From the NCBI GenBank assembly GCA_902826685.1, contig CADEFT010000022.1:1-64000 (forward strand): a DNA stretch of 64,000 bases, in the 5' to 3' direction. The notes under the pieces were generated by a model. The model did not search any database, had not been told where the DNA came from, and saw only the letters and a list, made by a program, of their open reading frames with translations. Every line of letters begins with the position of its first letter. Within the stretch, counting starts at the first letter, position 1. The position numbers and the translations under genes were made by a program. Source of the stretch: an uncultured Acidobacteriota bacterium (GTDB lineage Bacteria > Acidobacteriota > Terriglobia > Bryobacterales > Bryobacteraceae). This document shows, one piece after another, positions 1-7,529 of the stretch.

Positions 1-8
1 TTGTGGAC

Positions 9-1238
9 CTAGAGGGCGAGGAAGACGATTTTCGACGGATTGCCGACGCCGGTGTACTTCCCGGTGAAGTTGAGCCGCCCGGTACCTCTATCGACGCCAA
101 AGGCGGTGACGTTGTCGCTGCGGGAATGGCAGACGTAGAGGTAGCGGCCATAGGGCTCGATGGCGAAGTGGCGCGGATAGCTGCCGCGCGTCCAATAATG
201 TCCGGTCGCCGTCAGGAAGCCGTCGGGCCCGATGCTGTAGGCACCGATGGTGTCATTCAACCGGTTGGCGCCGTAGACGAAGCGGCCGTCCTCGCTGACA
301 TGAATTTCCGAGGGGTAATTGGTGCCCTGGAATCCCTGCGGGAGGCTTGAAACGGAAGCGTTGATTTTCATCGCGCCGGTGGTGGCGTCGTAGGCGATGA
401 AGTCGATGGTGGAAGCCTCTTCGTTCAGGCTATAGAGCCAGCGCCCGTTGGGATGGAAGTCGAAGTGGCGCGGTCCGGCGCCGGGCCCGGCCTGCACGTA
501 CGGCTGCGCGGAGGCGTTCAAGCGTCCGGCCGTCTTATCGAGACGGTAGCTGTAAATGCGGTCGGTGGCGAGATCGGTCACCAGGACGAAGTTCCCGCCG
601 GGGTCGGTTTGCGCCTGATGGGCGTGCGGCGCATCGTGGCCGCTGTTGGCGAAACTTCCGGGAGGCGCCAGAGGCGAGGGTTGGGGGCCGTAGGTGGCTT
701 CCCGGGGCAGAAGCCTGGCATCGGTGAATTCGCCAAGAGAGCCGTCGCCCATGATGGGCAGCACGCAAACGCTGCCGCCGCCGTAGTTGGCGACCAGCAC
801 CCATTTTCCGCTTGGATCCACACTCAAGTGGGCGGGCCCGCCGCCCTGGGAACTGACGACGTTGATAATTCTCAAATCGCCGTCGGTGCCAACGGACATG
901 GAAGTTACAGAACCGCTGGTCGTTCCATTGAAGTTGCCGATTTCATTTACAGCGTAGAGAAACTTCTTATCCGGGCTGAAGGCGAGCGAAGAAGGGCTGC
1001 GGATACCTTCGAGGATCTTCCAGGGCGTAAGACTGCCGTCGCTGCCGAGGTGGAACATGTGGATCCCTTTGCCTCGGTCCGTGTAGGCGCCGACATAAGC
1101 GACGACTCTTCCGGTAGCGGCTTTGGCGGGCGTGGTGGCGGCTGCCGCGGCGGTGAGAGCGGAGGCGCCCTTCAGGAACCCGCGGCGGGAGAAATCGGCC
1201 AGTGAGAATTCTGGCTTGGAGGTGGATTCGATGTCCAT
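9..1238 (-). CDS. Tat-exported beta-propeller lactonase family protein
   Basis: Predicted 409-residue seven-bladed beta-propeller of the lactonase (6-phosphogluconolactonase-like) family. The N-terminus carries a twin-arginine signal (SRRGFLKG near residue 17, then an alanine-rich stretch ending TPAKA), so the protein should be exported folded. Repeated blade motifs such as SPDKKFLYAVNE, DPSGKWVLVANYGG, HPNGRWLYSLNE and EPYGRYLYVCH are visible through to the C-terminus. The ATG at 1238 was chosen because AAAGG lies 8 bases upstream; an in-frame ATG at 1289 lacks this. Family members range from cytoplasmic sugar lactonases to exported proteins of unknown substrate, so the reaction is not certain. 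The gene ends 9 bases from the left edge, and its downstream neighbour is outside the window. Confidence 0.85.
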   Translation of the reverse strand: MDIESTSKPEFSLADFSRRGFLKGASALTAAAAATTPAKAATGRVVAYVGAYTDRGKGIHMFHLGSDGSLTPWKILEGIRSPSSLAFSPDKKFLYAVNEIGNFNGTTSGSVTSMSVGTDGDLRIINVVSSQGGGPAHLSVDPSGKWVLVANYGGGSVCVLPIMGDGSLGEFTDARLLPREATYGPQPSPLAPPGSFANSGHDAPHAHQAQTDPGGNFVLVTDLATDRIYSYRLDKTAGRLNASAQPYVQAGPGAGPRHFDFHPNGRWLYSLNEEASTIDFIAYDATTGAMKINASVSSLPQGFQGTNYPSEIHVSEDGRFVYGANRLNDTIGAYSIGPDGFLTATGHYWTRGSYPRHFAIEPYGRYLYVCHSRSDNVTAFGVDRGTGRLNFTGKYTGVGNPSKIVFLAL

Positions 1239-1341
1239 TGCAACAACCTTTCGAAGGTGGCTCCGGCGCTCCAGGGGGGCGCCGGGCATCCTGAAGGGTA
1301 TGTCAAAGGCTGTGGGATGTCCAGGTCTAATTTAAAAGAAA

Positions 1342-2907
1342 TCAGGTGACGGGTCCGGGATTGAATGGCGCCAGCGCGTTGTGCAAGCCCCACTGCTCGG
1401 TCCAGGTCCGCTTCCGGCCGCTGGCCACATCGAGCATGAGATGGAACATGCGCCAGCCGACATCGGCGATCGTTTCCCGGCCGGTGGCGACGGTGCCGGC
1501 GTCGATGTCGATCAGATCCGGCCAGCGTTCGGCGAGCGCGGTGCGCGACGACACTTTGATTACCGGTACCAGCGCCAGGCCGTAAGGCGAGCCTTCGCCG
1601 GTGGTGAACACGTGCAGGTTCATCGAAGCCAGTTGCTGCGTACCGCAGATGAAATCGCTAGCCGGGGTGGCGGCGAACACCAGGCCTTTGACGCTCACCT
1701 TCTCGCCGTGGGTGGCCACGTGCCGCAGCGCCGTGGTGCCGGCCTTGGCTACCGAGCCGAGCGCCTTTTCGACCACATTCGACAGGCCGCCGCGCTTGTT
1801 ACCGGGGGTGGGGTTGGCGCTGCGATCGGCCGAACCGCGCGCCAGGTATTCGTCATACCAGCGCATTTCACGGATGAGCGCGCGCCCCACGTCTTCGTTC
1901 ACCGCGCGCGGGGTCAGCAGGTGAACGGCGTCCCGCACCTCGGTCACTTCGGAGAACATCACCGTCGCGCCGGCTCGCACCAGCAGGTCGGCCGCATAGC
2001 CGACCGCCGGGTTGCACGTCACACCGGAGAAAGCGTCGCTGCCGCCGCACTGCAGGCCGACATTCAATTCCGAGGCGGGGCAGGGGACGCGGCGGCGCCG
2101 GTTCAATTCTTCCAGCCGCCGCTCGGCCGCCCGCAGAATGGCCGCCACAATCTGTTGAAATCCGCGAAAGTCCTCATCCTGCAGTTTCACCACGTAGGGA
2201 TCGCTCGAAAGCACGGGCAGCGCGGCCGCACCCACGCGTTGCAGCGCCAGGCCCGGGAGCAGGCGAGCTGGCTGCAGTTTCTCACAACCGAGGCTGACCA
2301 CCAGCGGGGCGCCGCCGGTATTGGCGTGCAAACTGATGTGCTTCAACGTTTGAACCGGCACGACGGCGCCGGGCGCGTCGATGGCCACTCCGCAGCCGTA
2401 GGTGTGGGTGATGGCTACCACATCGTCGACGTTCGGAAACCGCGGCAGCAACTCCTCCCGGATGCGCCGCGCGGCGTATTCCACCGTCGGGGCGACGCAT
2501 TGCACCGTCGTGCCGATGCCCAAAATATTCCGTGTGCCAACCGAGCCGTCGGCGTTGCGGAAGCCATCGAAGGTATAGCCTTCAAGCGGCTCCGGAGGCG
2601 CGGGCACGGCGGTGGCAAGCGGCAGTTCGTTCAACGCGGGCGCTACCGGCAGATCGATGGAATCCTCGCGCACCCAGCTTCCGGGCGCGATGGCGCGGCT
2701 GGCCCGGCCGATCACTTCGCCGTATCGCACCACCGGCTCCCCGGCTTCGATGGCGGCGAGGGCGACCTTGTGCGATTGCGGCGTCCGCTCGCGCAGGATG
2801 AGCCCGGACGGGAACACGGCCCCGGCTTCGAGCCCTTCGGGGTTGACCACGATGCCGACATTGTCCCGGGCGTGCACCTGGATATAGAGCGGATTCACGC
2901 CGTCCAT
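1342..2907 (-). CDS. uxaA: UxaA-family altronate/galactarate dehydratase
   Basis: Predicted 521-residue sugar-acid dehydratase of the UxaA/GarD family, which converts D-altronate to 2-keto-3-deoxygluconate or acts on galactarate. An N-terminal SAF-like domain (residues about 8-90, with IQVHARDNVGIVV and SHKVALAAIEAGEPVVRYGE) is followed by a linker and the large catalytic domain beginning near FDGFRNADGSVGTRN. Typical motifs follow: HTYGCG, VSLGCEKLQP, LNVGLQCGGSDAFSG, NPAVGYAADLL. The length fits bacterial UxaA. It lies about 42 kb from uxaC and pectate lyase genes that would supply the same pathway. The ATG at 2907 leaves 68 bases to the divergent CBS gene; no strong ribosome binding site is visible. 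Altronate versus another aldarate as substrate cannot be settled from sequence. Confidence 0.85.
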   Translation of the reverse strand: MDGVNPLYIQVHARDNVGIVVNPEGLEAGAVFPSGLILRERTPQSHKVALAAIEAGEPVVRYGEVIGRASRAIAPGSWVREDSIDLPVAPALNELPLATAVPAPPEPLEGYTFDGFRNADGSVGTRNILGIGTTVQCVAPTVEYAARRIREELLPRFPNVDDVVAITHTYGCGVAIDAPGAVVPVQTLKHISLHANTGGAPLVVSLGCEKLQPARLLPGLALQRVGAAALPVLSSDPYVVKLQDEDFRGFQQIVAAILRAAERRLEELNRRRRVPCPASELNVGLQCGGSDAFSGVTCNPAVGYAADLLVRAGATVMFSEVTEVRDAVHLLTPRAVNEDVGRALIREMRWYDEYLARGSADRSANPTPGNKRGGLSNVVEKALGSVAKAGTTALRHVATHGEKVSVKGLVFAATPASDFICGTQQLASMNLHVFTTGEGSPYGLALVPVIKVSSRTALAERWPDLIDIDAGTVATGRETIADVGWRMFHLMLDVASGRKRTWTEQWGLHNALAPFNPGPVT

Positions 2908-2975
2908 TATGCCGCATCGTGCCCATTGACACCGGCCGCGGCGGGGAGTAACGTCATATGCCCTAGGGAGGCGCA

Positions 2976-3425
2976 ATGGAAATCAGTTTTCCCGTCCGCC
3001 ACGTCCTTCAGCAGAAAGAAGGCGAGATCTATTCCGTGGCTCCGTCGGCCACGGTCTATGAAGCGATTGAACTGATGTCGGCCATGGGCGTGGGCGCCCT
3101 GCTGGTGTTGAAGGCCGGCAGCCTCGTTGGGTTCGTTTCCGAGCGGGACTATGCCCGCAAGGTAATTCTTCGCGGGCGCTCTTCCCGCGATACGACCATC
3201 GAGGAAATCATGTCCTCGCCGGTGATTAGCGTACCGCCGGAAACGTCGATCGAAGAGTGCATGCGCATCATGACCGCGCAGCGCATCCGCCATCTGCCGA
3301 TCGTCGAAGGCGGCCGCGTTACCGGGATCATCTCGATCGGCGATCTGGTCAAGTGGATCGTGACCGCGCAGGCCGAGACGATCCGCAATCTGCGCACCTA
3401 CATCGCCGGCGCCTACCCGGCATGA
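2976..3425 (+). CDS. Tandem CBS-domain protein
   Basis: A 149-residue protein consisting of two CBS domains (residues about 8-68 and 75-135), a module that binds adenine nucleotides or SAM and senses cell state. The first domain shows VAPSATVYEAIELMSAMGVGALLV and the second VISVPPETSIEECMRIM with IRHLPIVEGGRVTGIISIGD. There is no attached enzyme or channel domain, so it is a stand-alone regulator. A good ribosome binding site (AGGGAGG, 5 bases before the ATG) supports the start. It is divergent from uxaA and precedes infA, but the gap contains a promoter-like sequence, so it is probably monocistronic. Its partner cannot be identified. Confidence 0.85.
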   Translation: MEISFPVRHVLQQKEGEIYSVAPSATVYEAIELMSAMGVGALLVLKAGSLVGFVSERDYARKVILRGRSSRDTTIEEIMSSPVISVPPETSIEECMRIMTAQRIRHLPIVEGGRVTGIISIGDLVKWIVTAQAETIRNLRTYIAGAYPA

Positions 3426-3446
3426 ACCTGCCGGACTTCGCTAGGA

Positions 3447-3452
3447 TATAAT
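3447..3452 (+). promoter_or_regulatory. Consensus -10 box upstream of infA
   Basis: A perfect TATAAT lies 48 bases upstream of the infA start, in the 74-base gap after the CBS gene. The -35 region is not a good match to TTGACA (ATGAAC or GAACCT at usable spacing). This would give a leader of about 40 bases. The call rests on the -10 hexamer and position only. Confidence 0.4.
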
Positions 3453-3499
3453 CATCCGGGGTCTCAAAACCCGTACCCTGTTTGAACGCATGGAGGAAG

Positions 3500-3718
3500 A
3501 TGAGTAAAGAGGATAGTATTGAAGTCACTGGGACCGTGGTGGAAAAATTTCCCAGCGGACTGTTCAGTGTGCAGTTGGATCAGGAGCGGCTGGTGCTGGC
3601 GCATCTGGCCGGAAAACTCCGCCGTAACCGCATTCGCGTGCTGGCGGGCGACCGGGTCACCATCGAAATGTCACCCTACGATCTGACCAAAGGCCGCATC
3701 ACTTACCGGCACAAATAG
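3500..3718 (+). CDS. infA: Translation initiation factor IF-1
   Basis: A 72-residue S1/OB-fold protein matching IF-1 over its whole length, which binds the A-site region of the 30S subunit during initiation. Recognisable segments are MSKEDSIEVTGTVVEKFPSG, AHLAGKLRRNRIRVLAGDRV and the end MSPYDLTKGRITYRHK. The start at 3500 is fixed by GGAGGAAG directly upstream; an earlier in-frame ATG at 3482 would add six residues not seen in the family. In many bacteria infA sits in a ribosomal protein operon; here it stands alone between a CBS gene and a Clp-type ATPase. Confidence 0.97.
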   Translation: MSKEDSIEVTGTVVEKFPSGLFSVQLDQERLVLAHLAGKLRRNRIRVLAGDRVTIEMSPYDLTKGRITYRHK

Positions 3719-3816
3719 AATCCTCTTCCGCATCTTTCGGGCTACCGGCATTCACAGCAGTTTCCGGAGCGTCCTCGCCTTGCTAGCTCTTTGCCGTTCA
3801 GCGGCTTGCGCGGCCC

Positions 3817-3828
3817 GGGAGCGCTCCC
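3817..3828. repeat. 12-bp perfect palindrome in infA-ATPase gap
   Basis: GGGAGCGCTCCC is a perfect 12-base palindrome inside a GC-rich patch (about 3808-3834) that can also pair GCGCGG with CCGCGC. It lies about 100 bases after the infA stop and 62 bases before the ATPase start. No T-tract follows, so it is either an imperfect terminator or an operator-like site. The rest of this 171-base gap shows nothing recognisable. Confidence 0.3.
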
Positions 3829-3889
3829 GCGCGCCGGACGCCACCGCCGGACGTTAGACTCGTCGGCGAAAGGTGGTAGTCCCGCACTC

Positions 3890-4945
3890 ATGCGATCTCA
3901 GACCAATTCCCGGTACCGGCGCCCGTCTCAGGCTCCTCCGCCGGATCTGCTTACCGTGCTCTCCAAAAAAGTGGTAGGCCAGGATGCGGCCCTCGAAGCG
4001 TTGGTGCCTTATGTACACATGTACCAGGCCGGGCTTGCGCCGGAAGGCCGTCCGGTGGGGGTGTTCCTGCTGCTGGGGCCGACCGGCACGGGTAAGACCA
4101 AGACCGTGGAAGCGCTGGCCGATGCGATTCACGGCAGCGAGAAGAACGTGCTGCGCATCGACTGCGGCGAGTTTCAGATGGAACACGAAGTGGCGAAGCT
4201 GATCGGGGCGCCGCCGGGCTATCTGGGCCATCGCGAAACGGTGCCGATGCTCAACCAGCAGAAGCTCAACGCAGTCACCAGCGAAAAGTCGAACCTGTCC
4301 ATCGTGTTGTTCGACGAAATCGAGAAGGCCGCCGGATCGATGAACCGGCTGCTGCTCGGCGTCCTCGATAAGGCGATTCTGCGGCTGGGCGACAACTCTA
4401 TCGTGAACTTCGAGCGCAGCCTGATCTTTCTTACGAGCAATCTGGGCGCCCGCGGTATCAGCCGGGAACTACGGCCGGACTTCGGCTTCGATTCGCTGGT
4501 GCAGCGGGAGCGGCCGAAACGTCATCGCAAGCTTGAGAGCATCGCCTTGAACGCCGTGAAGCGCAAGTTCTCGCCCGAGTTCGTCAACCGCGTGGACGTG
4601 ATCAGCACCTACCATCCGCTCGACAGGCAAGCGCTCGAGCGGATCCTCGAACATCAGGTGGAAGAGCTGCGCCGCCATATCCGCGCCCGCCTGGGCAGCC
4701 GTGCGTTTTCGGTGGAGCTTACCTTGCGCGCCAAGGAGTTTCTCCTCGGCAAGGGGACGAGCGTCGAATACGGGGCGCGGGAACTCCGCCGCACCGTTCA
4801 CCGGCACCTCATTCAACCCCTGGCGGGCGAGTTGACCCGAGGCAATCTGGAGCCTGCCGGCTGCGCCATGGTGGATTGGGATGGCGAGGCGGCGCAACTC
4901 GACTTCGACTGCATTTCCGAAGAGGAGCTGGACGTCGCCTCGTGA
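3890..4945 (+). CDS. Single-ring Clp D2-type AAA+ ATPase
   Basis: A 351-residue AAA+ protein equivalent to only the second (D2) ring plus D2-small C-terminal domain of ClpA/B/C. Visible elements are Walker A GPTGTGKT (63-70), a substrate-pore loop GYLGH (110-114), Walker B with IVLFDEIEKA (138-147), sensor-1 LTSNLGA (181-187), arginine finger in PEFVNR (R234) and sensor-2 YGARELRR (294-301). It has no Clp N-domain, no first ring, no M-domain and no ClpX zinc finger. DFGF at 197-200 lies where ClpA/ClpC carry the ClpP-docking loop. The start is taken at ATG 3890, with AAAGGTGG 13 bases upstream; a start at 3791 would add a low-complexity leader. A paralogue lies at 13686-14870. Function (unfoldase, disaggregase or protease partner) is inferred. 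Confidence 0.8.
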   Translation: MRSQTNSRYRRPSQAPPPDLLTVLSKKVVGQDAALEALVPYVHMYQAGLAPEGRPVGVFLLLGPTGTGKTKTVEALADAIHGSEKNVLRIDCGEFQMEHEVAKLIGAPPGYLGHRETVPMLNQQKLNAVTSEKSNLSIVLFDEIEKAAGSMNRLLLGVLDKAILRLGDNSIVNFERSLIFLTSNLGARGISRELRPDFGFDSLVQRERPKRHRKLESIALNAVKRKFSPEFVNRVDVISTYHPLDRQALERILEHQVEELRRHIRARLGSRAFSVELTLRAKEFLLGKGTSVEYGARELRRTVHRHLIQPLAGELTRGNLEPAGCAMVDWDGEAAQLDFDCISEEELDVAS

Positions 4946-4949
4946 TTAC

Positions 4950-5942
4950 CTAACGGCCGAGATACTTGTCGCGGCCTTTGACCAGGGCGGCGATCTTGCG
5001 GTCCGCCACCGAGCGTTTCAACATCCAGAATCCGCAATCGGGATGGATCCAGCCGACCCGGCCGGCGCCGAGCTCCTTTTCGGCCTGGCCGATCCTGGCC
5101 GCGATCTCATCGGCGGTTTCGACGTGATTGACTTTCACGTCCACCACGCCGATGCCGATCCGGATGCGCTTGTCGACATCGCGCAAGGCCATCAGATCGG
5201 CGGCCGGCCGGTGCGCCAGTTCGAGGATCAGATGATCGACGTCGAGGGAATTGAGGAAATCGGTCAGCGCCTTCCAGTGTCCGGTCTGAATCGTCTGGCC
5301 GCCGTAGTTGCCAAAGCACAGATGCACGGCTTTCTTCACGGTCACCTTGGCCAGCACGGCGTTGATGGCCCTGGCCGCCAGCGGCGCGTCGGATGGATTG
5401 CCGGGAATGTTGGCCTCATCCACCTGAATGCAGGAGCAGGGAAGTCCCGCCACCTGATCGGCCAATACGCGCGCGATTTCCATGGTGAGCGTGGCGAAGT
5501 CGCCGTAATGATTGTCGAGCAGCGTGCGCGACAGCATGTACGGGCTGGTAACCGTAAACTTGAAATTCTCACTTCCGGCGGCTTCGCGCGAGAATTCGCA
5601 ATCGGCTTTGAGATTGAGCGAGCCTTCGCCGAGCGCGCCCGTTACCACACCGGCCGGTTTCGAGCGGAAAGCCATGGTCTGTTTGGCGCGGAACTTTTCA
5701 TAATCGCCGCGGCCGAGACCGGCGCGAATCCCCGACATGGGACGAATGAAATAGTCGATCATCCCGTTGGTATCGGGATGATTGATATCGAACCGGCCCA
5801 GTTCTCCGTCGGTGGCCAGGTCGATGCCCGCCTGGCGCTGGATGTCGAAAACGACGCGCGTGGCGTCGAGTTTCGCCTGTTCGCTGGGCGCCGCGGCCAG
5901 CCATTCGGGAACAGGATAGGATCCTACGGTTGTGGTCAGCAT
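4950..5942 (-). CDS. MetE C-terminal-domain-like zinc methyltransferase
   Basis: A 330-residue protein of the cobalamin-independent methionine synthase C-terminal/coenzyme M transferase-like superfamily. The thiol-activating zinc ligands are in order: H207 and C209 in VHLCFGN, E241 in LILELAHR, and C303 in HPDCGF. The N-terminus MLTTTVGSYP and the ATDGELGR segment (44-51) are typical of these short MetE-like proteins. It lacks the N-terminal folate-binding half of true MetE, so it probably does not make methionine from methyl-folate directly. Its ATG lies 3 bases after the amidase stop, so it is the third gene of an operon with a GatC-like protein and an amidase. The thiol or methyl donor is unknown. 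The convergent ATPase gene ends 4 bases away. Confidence 0.75.
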   Translation of the reverse strand: MLTTTVGSYPVPEWLAAAPSEQAKLDATRVVFDIQRQAGIDLATDGELGRFDINHPDTNGMIDYFIRPMSGIRAGLGRGDYEKFRAKQTMAFRSKPAGVVTGALGEGSLNLKADCEFSREAAGSENFKFTVTSPYMLSRTLLDNHYGDFATLTMEIARVLADQVAGLPCSCIQVDEANIPGNPSDAPLAARAINAVLAKVTVKKAVHLCFGNYGGQTIQTGHWKALTDFLNSLDVDHLILELAHRPAADLMALRDVDKRIRIGIGVVDVKVNHVETADEIAARIGQAEKELGAGRVGWIHPDCGFWMLKRSVADRKIAALVKGRDKYLGR

Positions 5943-5945
5943 GAA

Positions 5946-7307
5946 TCAGGAAACAGAGGTCTCGAGAGCGGCGCCGGCGCGCAGCAGCAGCGCTTCTTCA
6001 AACGAGCGGCCAATCAACTGAGCGCTCATGGGCAGCCCATCGGCTTTACCGCAGGGGATGGCCAAAGCGGGTAGGCCCAGCACGTTGATGCCGCGCGAAA
6101 AACGCGTGGAGGCGAGGCGCGCGTCTTCGGGCTCGCCGTTGATCTCGACGGTCAACTGGCCGACCTTGGGCGCCAACAGGGGCATGGACGGTGTCAGCAG
6201 AACGTCGATGGACTCAAACAACTTGGCGAATTCCAACTGATAGCGGCGGCGCAGGCGCTGTGCCTGCACGTAATCGGCGCCGGAGATGAGCCGGCCCTGG
6301 TCGAGCAGCGGGAGCACCTCTTCGCCGAAATCCTCGCGCCGGTCGAGATAAGGCTCAAGGGCGGCCACGGCTTCCGCCAGCAGGATGACGCGGCCGGCCA
6401 TGTTGAGTCCCGCGATATCGGGAACGGTGACGGTCTGGACGGCGGCGCCCTGGGCGGCGGCGCGCTCGCTGAGTTCGCCGATGGCGTCGGCGATGCGCGA
6501 ATCGACGCGGTCGAAAAAGAAATTGCGCGGGAAGCCGATGCGGATGCCCTCGAGCTCGGTGTCGTCGGGCGGCAGGTAGTCGTCGGTGAAGTGCGTGCTC
6601 GAATTGGCGTCGCGCGGGTCGTAGCCCGCCATCGCCTGCAGGCAGATGGCGGCATCGCGCGAAGACCGTGTGAGCGGCCCCACGTGATCGAGGGAGAAGC
6701 CGAGCGGCAATACGCCGTGCGTGGAAACCCGGCCGAAGGTAGGCTTGAGCCCCACCGTGCCGCAATAGGCGGCGGGAATGCGAATGGAGCCGCCGGTGTC
6801 GGTGCCCATCGCCATGTAAGCCATGCCGGCGGCGACGGCGGCGCCCGACCCGCCCGACGATCCACCGGGAATGCGCTCCGGATCGTGCGGATTGCGCACG
6901 GCGCCGAAGTGCGGATTGTTCGAGGTCACCCCGTAGGCCAGCTCATGCATGCCGGTTTTGCCGAGCAGAACGCAACCGGCGCCGTCCAGTTTTTCCCAGG
7001 CCGCCGAATCGATTTCGGAGATGTGATCCTTGAAGAGCTTCGACCCGACGGTGTTGCGCACACCGCGCACTTCGAACATGTCCTTGAGCGCGATGGGAAT
7101 GCCGTGCAGGGAGCCACGATCCTCACCGGCCGCCAGTTCGGCGTCGCGCGCGGCGGCCTGTTCGAGCGCCCGGTCCTTCAGCACCGTGATGAAGGCGTTG
7201 AGCGTGGGCTGCAACCGCTCGATGCGATCGAGGCATTGACGCGTCAACTCGACGCTGGTGGTGCGCTTCTGGCGCAGCGCCTGAGCGGCTTCGACGATAG
7301 TGTTCAT
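5946..7307 (-). CDS. Amidase-signature family amidohydrolase
   Basis: A 453-residue amidase-signature enzyme with the Ser-cisSer-Lys triad: K75 in PIALKDMFEV, S150 in GGSSGGS and S174 in TDTGGSIRIP, with the expected spacing of 24 between the two serines. Such enzymes hydrolyse amides, ureas or carbamoyl compounds, and the family includes GatA. The protein is shorter than typical GatA (about 485 residues) and no gatB is nearby, so I favour a catabolic or biosynthetic amidase. Its ATG overlaps the stop of a 59-residue upstream gene (ATGA), and a MetE-like gene follows after 3 bases. The small partner resembles the GatC/AtzG class, which suggests an AtzE-like hetero-oligomeric amidase. The substrate is unknown. 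Confidence 0.85.
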   Translation of the reverse strand: MNTIVEAAQALRQKRTTSVELTRQCLDRIERLQPTLNAFITVLKDRALEQAAARDAELAAGEDRGSLHGIPIALKDMFEVRGVRNTVGSKLFKDHISEIDSAAWEKLDGAGCVLLGKTGMHELAYGVTSNNPHFGAVRNPHDPERIPGGSSGGSGAAVAAGMAYMAMGTDTGGSIRIPAAYCGTVGLKPTFGRVSTHGVLPLGFSLDHVGPLTRSSRDAAICLQAMAGYDPRDANSSTHFTDDYLPPDDTELEGIRIGFPRNFFFDRVDSRIADAIGELSERAAAQGAAVQTVTVPDIAGLNMAGRVILLAEAVAALEPYLDRREDFGEEVLPLLDQGRLISGADYVQAQRLRRRYQLEFAKLFESIDVLLTPSMPLLAPKVGQLTVEINGEPEDARLASTRFSRGINVLGLPALAIPCGKADGLPMSAQLIGRSFEEALLLRAGAALETSVS

Positions 7308-7483
7308 TGCGCGTCGCTCTCGGCGGGGGCGAAGACTGTGGCGGGCTGATCCGCCGCGGCGAGGCGCTGTTTGAGGACGGTGAAGTCCGTCTCAAGCTGG
7401 TTTAACACCGATTCGAGCTTGGTGGCCTGGGCGTCGCTGAGCGGCAGCCCTTTGGCCTTGGCGATGGCTTTCCAATCACTCAT
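7304..7483 (-). CDS. Small GatC/AtzG-like amidase partner
   Basis: A 59-residue reading frame, ATG at 7483 and TGA at 7304-7306, which overlaps the amidase start by four bases (ATGA). It reads MSDWKAIAKAKGLPLSDAQA, then a helix rich in L/V/F heptad positions (KLESVLNQLETDFTVLKQRL, residues 22-41), then PATVFAP near the end. Two amphipathic helices followed by a Pro-Ala-x-x-Phe-x-Pro tail is the pattern of GatC and of AtzG-like proteins that wrap around amidase-signature subunits. No ribosome binding site is apparent; TAGAAT sits 4 bases upstream, so the transcript may be leaderless. Position, coupling and fold pattern support a real gene; homology is inferred. Confidence 0.7.
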   Translation of the reverse strand: MSDWKAIAKAKGLPLSDAQATKLESVLNQLETDFTVLKQRLAAADQPATVFAPAESDAQ

Positions 7484-7529
7484 GACTATTCTAGGTAGGT
7501 TAGCATCGGCGGGACTAAACTATAGGCAT

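Noticed and set aside
1381..3075. 564-residue plus-strand frame opposite uxaA
   Set aside because: uxaA is well supported on the minus strand; this frame is Arg/His/Gln rich without motifs.
4950..5942. Methionine synthase MetE
   Set aside because: Only the C-terminal zinc domain is present (330 residues against about 750).
5946..7307. GatA (glutamyl-tRNA amidotransferase subunit A)
   Set aside because: No gatB adjacent, shorter than GatA, and a different neighbour set. A general amidase call is safer, though the triad alone does not exclude GatA.
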